This document shows, piece by piece, positions 13,421 to 18,039 of a stretch of 18,039 nt of DNA. The position numbers and the translations under genes are program-made. The stretch's first letter is position 1, and every line of letters starts with the position of its first letter. The DNA comes from Prevotella sp. (GTDB lineage Bacteria > Bacteroidota > Bacteroidia > Bacteroidales > Bacteroidaceae), in NCBI GenBank assembly GCA_003483565.1, contig DMYZ01000055.1:1-18039 (forward strand). Reading direction: 5' to 3'. The notes under the pieces are model-generated. The model was given only the letters and a program-made list of their open reading frames with translations. It was not told the DNA's origin and ran no database searches.

Positions 13421-14305
13421 TTAATCAATAAATCGTCGTGTAATGTCTTTATAGGCATCAATACGGCGATCTCTGAGGAAAGGCCACCATCTTCTTACTT
13501 CTTCACCATGATCTAAGTCTATGTCAACTACAATACTTTCTTCTTCACTATCACTTGCCTGATAATGAATTTCTCCTTGTGGCCCTGCAATAAAACTACT
13601 GCCCCAGAATTGTATCCCTTTAGTCTGTCCGGAAGGATCTGATTCCATTCCGACTCTGTTTACTGCAATGACGGGGAGTCCGTTAGCTACTGCATGCCCT
13701 CTCATTACTGTAGTCCAGGCTTCACGCTGACGTTGCTGTTCCTCTTTGTCATCATAAAGGGCATAGCCGATCGCTGTAGGATAGATTAAAATCTCTGCAC
13801 CCTGAAGTGCCATTAGCCGGGCTGCTTCTGGATACCACTGGTCCCAGCAAACGAGCACACCTAGTTTGCCGATGCTGGTTTGGACAGGATGAAATCCCAT
13901 GTCACCAGGAGTGAAGTAGAATTTTTCGTAGTAGGCGGGATCGTCGGGAATATGCATCTTACGGTATTTCCCTGCTATGTTTCCGTCTTTGTCAATGACA
14001 ACAGCCGTGTTATGGTAAAGTCCCGGTGCACGCTTCTCGAAGAGTGAAGTTATGATGACAATGCCTAAGGTTCTAGCTAGCTCTCCGTAGAACCCTGTAG
14101 AAGGACCGGGGATGGTTTCCGCAAGATCGAAGTTTTTTACATCCTCAGTTTGACAGAAGTAAAGATTATTGTGCAGTTCCTGCAGGATAACCAGCTGGGC
14201 GCCTCTTTTGGCAAGGTCAGTAATGCCTTCAGCGAGTCTGCGAATATTATCCTGTTGGTCGGCAACATTATGTTGTTGGAGTATTCCTACTTTTATTTCT
14301 CTCAT
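13421..14305 (-). CDS. aguB: N-carbamoylputrescine amidase
   Basis: This enzyme hydrolyses N-carbamoylputrescine to putrescine, CO2 and ammonia, the last step of the agmatine route. The 294-residue protein is a full-length nitrilase-superfamily amidase with the catalytic triad in place: Glu43 in LQELHNN, Lys116 in KYRKMHIPDDP and Cys153 in LVCWDQWYPEAAR. The region after Lys116 (DDPAYYEKFYFTPGD) and the C-terminal RRWWPFLRDRRIDAY are typical of the N-carbamoylputrescine branch. No signal peptide is present, so it is cytosolic. The ATG at 14305 lies 12 bp after the aguA stop on the same strand, so the pair forms an operon whose products act in sequence. Confidence 0.95.
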   Translation of the reverse strand: MREIKVGILQQHNVADQQDNIRRLAEGITDLAKRGAQLVILQELHNNLYFCQTEDVKNFDLAETIPGPSTGFYGELARTLGIVIITSLFEKRAPGLYHNTAVVIDKDGNIAGKYRKMHIPDDPAYYEKFYFTPGDMGFHPVQTSIGKLGVLVCWDQWYPEAARLMALQGAEILIYPTAIGYALYDDKEEQQRQREAWTTVMRGHAVANGLPVIAVNRVGMESDPSGQTKGIQFWGSSFIAGPQGEIHYQASDSEEESIVVDIDLDHGEEVRRWWPFLRDRRIDAYKDITRRFID

Positions 14306-14317
14306 ATTTATTTTTGT

Positions 14318-15484
14318 TTATCGTTTTTTTCGAAATGTTCCTATTGGGTATTGCATAGTGAGACAATGAATGCTGCCATGCTGGCGAATGATAGTTCTGG
14401 CATCAATGCCAATGATTTTCCTTGTCGGGAATACACTCTGAATAATGTCCATTGCCTCTTTGTCCTTAGTTGCCTGATAATATGTAGGAACGATAACAGC
14501 GTCATTGAGAATGAGGAAGTTGGCATAAGTGGCGGGCAGACGTTCTTTACCGTCATAGATGGCATCAGGGAAAGGCAGTGCTATTAATTCATAATGTGAT
14601 TCACTTTGTAAGGATGTGTTGCGGGCTGCAAAATCCTGCAGTTGATCCTTTAGTTTCCTGAAGTCATTATAGAGAGCATCCTTCTTGTCTGTAAGTTCTA
14701 CATAGAGAATTTTGTGGTCTGGGCAGATACGGACAGTCGTGTCGATATGTCCGTCAGTATCATCGCCCGGTAGAATTCCATAGTCGAGCCAGATGATGCG
14801 GTCAGCGCCGAGTCGTTTTTTTAATTGGATTTCTATTTGCCTTTGTGTAAGGGGCTGATTGCGGTGAGGTGCCGTCAGGCAATGGCTTGTGGTGAATATG
14901 GTCCCTTCGCCATCGCTTTCAATGCTTCCTCCTTCAAGGACAAAATCGTTTTCATCAATAATGTTTGTTGAGAGCTCAATGGCTGCGGCTGTAGGGATAT
15001 GACCATTATGCCATATTTCTGTGCGTGACACCTTTTCATCTCCAAATCTCATCTGTGCTCCAAGAAAGAGATTACGGGTAATGCAGTTGTCTTTTTTCCA
15101 TGGGAATTTTTCACCCCATCCGTTGAAATGAAAGTCCAGGAGATAGACTTTTCCTGTGAGAGGATTGATGCCCGAGACAGCGCCATGGTCGCGTGCCCAG
15201 GTATCGTTACTGTCTGTAGTGAATAGAATCACTTTCTTCATCTGTTCAGAGGAAAGTCTGTTTTCAAGCAGAATCATAATTCGGTCTGGTTCGGGAGTCG
15301 CTACAACCAAGAGTGGATCATATCGGGTAATAGCATCGGCAAGTTGCAGATAAGTCTCTGTAATCTCAGTGAGATAAGGGGCCCAGTCCGTTCCTTCATG
15401 GGGCCATGTCAGTTGTATGGCATCCTGAGGATACCATTCTGCGGGTAATATATATTCTTTTATTTTGCTAATATTTATATTCAT
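14318..15484 (-). CDS. aguA: Agmatine deiminase
   Basis: Agmatine deiminase converts agmatine to N-carbamoylputrescine and ammonia and belongs to the pentein (guanidino-modifying) superfamily. With the start at 15484 the protein has 388 residues. It shows LPAEWYPQDAIQLTWPHEGT (13-32), TWARDHGAV (95-103), LEGGSIESDGEGT (183-195), DDTDGHIDT (241-249, with His246) and the nucleophile Cys374 in GSIHCLTMQ. An upstream ATG at 15532 would add 16 residues (beginning MNGKTKDI), but a TATCTTTG promoter box lies inside that extension, and the family usually begins near the LPAEW motif. It is followed by aguB after 12 bp. No arginine decarboxylase is in the window, so agmatine must come from elsewhere in the genome or from outside. 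Confidence 0.94.
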   Translation of the reverse strand: MNINISKIKEYILPAEWYPQDAIQLTWPHEGTDWAPYLTEITETYLQLADAITRYDPLLVVATPEPDRIMILLENRLSSEQMKKVILFTTDSNDTWARDHGAVSGINPLTGKVYLLDFHFNGWGEKFPWKKDNCITRNLFLGAQMRFGDEKVSRTEIWHNGHIPTAAAIELSTNIIDENDFVLEGGSIESDGEGTIFTTSHCLTAPHRNQPLTQRQIEIQLKKRLGADRIIWLDYGILPGDDTDGHIDTTVRICPDHKILYVELTDKKDALYNDFRKLKDQLQDFAARNTSLQSESHYELIALPFPDAIYDGKERLPATYANFLILNDAVIVPTYYQATKDKEAMDIIQSVFPTRKIIGIDARTIIRQHGSIHCLTMQYPIGTFRKKR

Positions 15485-15489
15485 GCCTA

Positions 15490-15497
15490 CAAAGATA
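15490..15497 (-). promoter_or_regulatory. -7 box of the aguA promoter
   Basis: TATCTTTG on the minus strand matches TAnnTTTG and ends 5 nt before the preferred aguA ATG at 15484. A plus-strand TATCTTTG at 15511-15518 faces the opposite way 13 bp further on. The arrangement copies the one at rlmN. Confidence 0.5.
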
Positions 15498-15642
15498 CAA
15501 ACATTTTGGATATCTTTGGTTTTACCGTTCATTATTTTCCTTTTAACCGTATTAGAGACTGTTGTTGCTTCTGATTTTCCTGTTGATTTGAGTGTTGTAT
15601 CTGTTTAATTATGATATCCCGGTTATTTTATGGTTATTCTAT

Positions 15643-15730
15643 GAGCGATTCGAATCGAATCGCTCCCCAAAACATGGTTAAATGCATTGTATTTCATGCC
15701 TTTATAGTAAGCGATTCGAATCGAATCGCT
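15643..15730. repeat. Two identical 21-bp palindromes, centres 66 bp apart
   Basis: Each copy has arms AGCGATTCGA and TCGAATCGCT around a single central A. The copies lie at 15644-15664 and 15710-15730. Copy 1 gains one more base pair at its edges (15643-15665). Taken together, the outer edges also match as an inverted repeat: ATG before copy 1 and CAT after copy 2 give 24-bp ends of a 93-bp segment (15641-15733). The position between divergent aguA and NIF3 genes suggests a paired operator, but a small mobile palindromic repeat is also possible. Confidence 0.85.
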
Positions 15731-15870
15731 CATTATCAGATCATGAAAGTAATCCTGTTTCTTTTGTTTGAAATGAGAAAGGACAGATGTAATATAGACT
15801 GGTATCAATGGATATTATCATGATAAGTAAAAAGATCATTTCCTTATTTGTTAAAAAACACAATATTTCT

Positions 15871-15900
15871 TTTGTAATTTGCAGAAAATGATTACCTTTG
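15871..15900 (+). promoter_or_regulatory. Promoter of the NIF3-family gene
   Basis: TTTG at 15871-15874 is followed after 18 nt by TACCTTTG at 15893-15900, close to the Bacteroidetes -33/-7 pattern. The GTG start is 25 nt downstream. An exact inverted repeat, CTAAAATA with TATTTTAG around AAAA (15905-15924), fills the leader and ends one base before the GTG. Confidence 0.6.
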
Positions 15901-15925
15901 TAGTCTAAAATAAAAATATTTTAGC

Positions 15926-16738
15926 GTGAAAGTATTAAAGGTGATAGATGCCCTTGAACAGTTTGCGCCTCTGCCCTTGCAGGAAAGCTATGATAATGCG
16001 GGCTTGCAATGTGGATTAACAGAGGCGGATGTGTCAGGGGCTTTATTGTGTCTTGATGTAACGGAGTCTGTTGTTGATGAGGCTATGGCTAAAGGATGCA
16101 ATCTTATCGTGAGTCATCATCCTCTTATCTTTCATAAGCTTCATTGCATATCAGATGAGGACTATGTACAGCGTACAGTGCGAAAGGCTGTCAAAAATGA
16201 TATTGCTATCGTCAGTATGCATACAAATATGGATGCGGCTTATGGTGGCGTTAACTTTAAAATTGCAGAAAAACTGGGGCTTGAAGATTTACACTTTTTG
16301 GGCAAGTTGAAGCAATTGGAAGAAAAGGATACAGAACTTCCGAAACACCGCGAAGGTGGTGAAGGGGTGATCGGGACATTTGCAGAAGCTCTGGCAGCGG
16401 ATGATCTTGTATTAATGCTCCGCAAGCAATTTGATGTCGAGTGCGTAGAGTGTAATCAACTTCTTCGCCGTGAAATCAGAAAAGTAGCACTTTGTGGAGG
16501 TGCAGGCAGTTTCTTGCTGGAAGATGCCGTTGCTGCAGGTGCCGATGCTTTTATTACAGGTGAAATGCATTATCATGAATTTTTTGGCTATGACCAGCAG
16601 ATTCAGATCTGCGTTATCGGTCATTATCAGAGTGAGCAGTTTACCAAGGAAATCTTTCGTGATATTATCGAGGCAAAGTGCCCTGGGGTGAAATGTTGTC
16701 TTTCGGAGATTAACACTAATCCTATCATCTATTTATAA
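15926..16738 (+). CDS. NIF3-family dinuclear metal-centre protein
   Basis: The 270-residue protein belongs to the widespread NIF3/YbgI/YqfO family. Members form hexameric rings with a two-metal site and are often labelled GTP cyclohydrolase 1 type 2, but the cellular role is not settled. Metal-binding motifs are intact: SHHPLIF with His64 and His65 (63-69), HTNMDAAYGGVN with Asp103 (99-110), and GHYQSEQ with His233 and Glu237 (232-238). The GEMHYHE motif (212-218) is also typical. It lacks the inserted CutA/PII-like domain found in the longer, roughly 360-residue members. The start is GTG at 15926, just before the motif-bearing LPLQESYDNAGLQCG; no nearer ATG would give the N-terminal helix. 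It lies 34 bp upstream of the zinc-ribbon gene, a pairing common in bacteria. Confidence 0.93.
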   Translation: MKVLKVIDALEQFAPLPLQESYDNAGLQCGLTEADVSGALLCLDVTESVVDEAMAKGCNLIVSHHPLIFHKLHCISDEDYVQRTVRKAVKNDIAIVSMHTNMDAAYGGVNFKIAEKLGLEDLHFLGKLKQLEEKDTELPKHREGGEGVIGTFAEALAADDLVLMLRKQFDVECVECNQLLRREIRKVALCGGAGSFLLEDAVAAGADAFITGEMHYHEFFGYDQQIQICVIGHYQSEQFTKEIFRDIIEAKCPGVKCCLSEINTNPIIYL

Positions 16739-16772
16739 TTAAGGGAAAAAAATACAATAATAACAATTTATT

Positions 16773-17615
16773 ATGGCAAAAAAAGATCCGACAGATTTGA
16801 CTGTTGAAGAGAAACTGAAAACTCTTTATCAACTGCAGACAACACTGAGTTCAATTGACGATAAGCGTGCTTTGAGAGGTGAACTTCCTTTGGAAGTACA
16901 TGACCTTGAGGACGAGATAGAAGGCCTGCATACTCATCAGAATAAAATACAGGATGAGATTGAAGATTTCAAGCATGCTGTTGCCCAGAAACAGGGTGAT
17001 ATCAAAGAGGCAGAGACGAGCGTTGAGCGTTATAAGCAACAGTTGGACACTGTAGCTAATAATCGTGAATATGATACTTTGACGAAAGAAATTGAATTTC
17101 AGGTTCTGGAAATTGAACTTTGTAACAAGAAGATCAAAGAGGCTCAGGAAAGAGTTGATGCCAAGAATGGTGAACTTGATGCAACGTTGAAACAAATAGA
17201 GGATCGTACTGCTGATCTGGAAAGCAAACGTGCAGAACTCGATGATATTATGCAGGAGACTCGTGCCGAGGAAGAGCATTTGAAAGATAAGGCTGCTGAC
17301 CTTGAGAAGAAGATAGAGCCAAGATTACTTACCAGTTTCATGCGTATACGTAAAGGTGCCCGCAATGGTCTCGGCATTGTTTATGTACAGCGTGATGCTT
17401 GTGGTGGATGCTTTAACAAAATTCCGCCTCAGCGCCAGTTGGATATCAAGATGCATAAGAAAATTATTGTATGTGAATATTGTGGTCGTATTCTTGTTGA
17501 TCCGGAATTGGCAGGCGTAAAGCTCGCTTCTGCAGATGTAGAAGAGAAACCAAAGCGTAAGCGTACTATCCGCCGTAAAAAGGCTACTGATACAGAAGAA
17601 ACTGCTGCTGAGTAA
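16773..17615 (+). CDS. Coiled-coil protein with C4-type zinc ribbon (zf-RING_7 family)
   Basis: The 280-residue cytosolic protein begins with a long coiled coil (about residues 12-185, rich in Glu, Lys and Gln) that includes the family hallmark NNREYDTLTKEIE (96-108). A four-cysteine zinc ribbon follows, with CGGC (Cys210, Cys213) and CEYC (Cys234, Cys237), between IRKGARNGLGIVYVQ and GRILVDPEL. The tail is basic then acidic (KRKRTIRRKK, 261-270, then TDTEETAAE). Related proteins are thought to bind nucleic acid, but no precise role is established. The gene lies 34 bp after the NIF3 gene and 14 bp before the MaoC-like gene, so all three may share a transcript. Confidence 0.92.
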   Translation: MAKKDPTDLTVEEKLKTLYQLQTTLSSIDDKRALRGELPLEVHDLEDEIEGLHTHQNKIQDEIEDFKHAVAQKQGDIKEAETSVERYKQQLDTVANNREYDTLTKEIEFQVLEIELCNKKIKEAQERVDAKNGELDATLKQIEDRTADLESKRAELDDIMQETRAEEEHLKDKAADLEKKIEPRLLTSFMRIRKGARNGLGIVYVQRDACGGCFNKIPPQRQLDIKMHKKIIVCEYCGRILVDPELAGVKLASADVEEKPKRKRTIRRKKATDTEETAAE

Positions 17616-17617
17616 TC

Positions 17618-17624
17618 AAGGAGG
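17618..17624 (+). promoter_or_regulatory. Strong Shine-Dalgarno sequence before the MaoC-like gene
   Basis: AAGGAGG lies 5 nt before the ATG at 17630. This is a full match to the anti-Shine-Dalgarno core at normal spacing. It supports the start choice and stands out because the other genes here lack such a site, as expected in Bacteroidetes. Confidence 0.7.
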
Positions 17625-17629
17625 ATAAT

Positions 17630-18039
17630 ATGGCAAAATTGATTATTAACAGTTATAATGAGTTTGCAACTTACGTAGGAAAAGAACTTGGTACCTCAGA
17701 CTGGTTGCAGGTAGACCAGAACCGTATTAATGCTTTTGCTGATGCTACTTTAGACCATCAGTGGATTCATATAGATCCAGAACGTGCAAAAGAAGAGAGC
17801 CCTTATAAGAGTACTATTGCTCATGGTTATCTTACTCTTTCTTTGCTTCCATACTTTTGGGGACAGATTATTCAGGTGAATAATCTGAAAATGATGGTAA
17901 ACTATGGCATGGACAAAATGCGTTTTGGTAAACCTGTATTGGTAGGCAGTAGTATCCGTATGACTACGAAACTCGACAGTATAGAAGATTTGCGAGGTAT
18001 TTCCAAGGTTGGGATTGCTTTTAATATTGAGATTCTGGG
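17630..18039 (+). CDS. MaoC-like (R)-specific enoyl-CoA hydratase family protein, 5' part
   Basis: An open plus-strand frame begins with ATG at 17630 and runs off the right edge after 136 codons. It shows the hot-dog-fold hydratase signature: FADATLDHQWIHIDPERA (residues 36-53), with Asp42 and His47 as the catalytic pair, then STIAHGYLTLSLLP (61-74) and the NYGMDKMRFGKPVLVGSSIR strand region (91-110). Such enzymes reversibly hydrate trans-2-enoyl-CoA. The visible part is close to the full length of the family (about 150 residues), so only the last strand is missing. It starts 14 bp after the zinc-ribbon gene. The substrate cannot be told from the sequence, and some members are named only as MaoC dehydratases. 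Confidence 0.88.
   Translation, partial: MAKLIINSYNEFATYVGKELGTSDWLQVDQNRINAFADATLDHQWIHIDPERAKEESPYKSTIAHGYLTLSLLPYFWGQIIQVNNLKMMVNYGMDKMRFGKPVLVGSSIRMTTKLDSIEDLRGISKVGIAFNIEIL

Larger units (their letters stand above)
15485..15925. other. Gene-poor divergent spacer between aguA and the NIF3 gene
   Basis: About 440 bp with no convincing gene. It contains back-to-back TATCTTTG boxes near aguA, the two 21-bp palindromes, a 12-bp palindrome TTATCATGATAA (15815-15826), the NIF3 promoter and a leader hairpin. Frames of 70 codons (plus, from 15611) and 61 codons (minus, from 15808) exist but show no family features. A 41-codon plus-strand frame at 15483-15608 reads like a signal peptide and is discussed as a finding. 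Confidence 0.7.

Noticed and set aside
15490..15518. Plus-strand TATCTTTG box at 15511-15518 as a gene promoter
   Set aside because: It lacks a -33 element, and the nearest plus-strand gene starts about 400 bp away with its own better promoter. Kept only as part of the back-to-back box observation.
15641..15733. CRISPR array reading of the palindrome repeats
   Set aside because: Only two units with one 45-bp spacer, perfect palindromes and no cas genes nearby.
15611..15823. 70-codon plus-strand frame with two SDSNRIA repeats
   Set aside because: The repeats come from the two palindromes, which lie 66 bp (22 codons) apart and read as SDSNRIA in this frame. The opposite strand gives a similar SDSIRIA pair. 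No family features or start signals were found.
16851..17279. 142-codon minus-strand frame opposite the zinc-ribbon gene
   Set aside because: It is the complement of coiled-coil codons, rich in Phe and Leu, and has no family signature.

Overview
The window looks like chromosomal DNA from a member of the Bacteroidales, most likely Prevotella or a close relative. The reasons are the family content (a SecG with an Ala/Pro-rich tail, the Bacteroidetes TPR protein next to it, AmpG-type permease, DUF4922-like and SpoIID modules, Bacteroidetes-type tyrosine recombinase), the general lack of Shine-Dalgarno sequences, and several TAnnTTTG boxes of the Bacteroidetes -7 promoter type. This assignment comes from reading the sequence only; no database search was possible.

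Layout. (1) Positions 1-1622 look like the edge of an integrated element: a cut-off DUF2971-like gene and a tyrosine recombinase, both on the minus strand, end next to the 3' end of a tRNA-His gene, a classic attachment site. (2) Positions 1790-8267 hold a minus-strand run of seven housekeeping genes, transcribed right to left: rlmN, a PdxA-family gene, a flippase-like membrane protein, a sigma-54 activator without a sensor domain, lptE, a TPR protein and secG. The junctions are tight or overlapping, so most are probably co-transcribed, with envelope biogenesis as a shared theme. (3) Positions 8337-13363 are a plus-strand pair: a 1240-residue multidomain protein (degenerate GT-like region, GT2 glycosyltransferase, GalT/HIT-like nucleotidyltransferase, SpoIID domain) whose stop codon overlaps the start of an AmpG-family muropeptide permease. 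(4) Positions 13421-15484 are a minus-strand aguA-aguB pair that turns agmatine into putrescine. (5) Positions 15485-15925 are a gene-poor divergent spacer with two identical 21-bp palindromes 66 bp apart. (6) Positions 15926-18039 are a plus-strand run: a NIF3-family protein, a coiled-coil zinc-ribbon protein and the start of a MaoC-like hydratase.

The strongest candidate for something undescribed is the fused protein plus AmpG. Its SpoIID domain keeps the catalytic Glu and a putative Cys/His zinc site, yet the polypeptide has no signal peptide or membrane segment and is joined to two domains normally found in the cytosol. It could be an intracellular muropeptide or anhydro-MurNAc salvage enzyme fed by the coupled permease. 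Second is the PdxA-family protein, which sits beside rlmN but appears to have lost two of three metal-binding histidines and a substrate-binding Asn, while its frame stays intact. Third is the palindrome pair upstream of aguA and the NIF3 gene.

Several gene starts were moved: the TPR protein to 2996 and the flippase-like protein to 5891 (the longer frames begin with TTG), and aguA to 15484 (a promoter-like box lies inside the longer frame).
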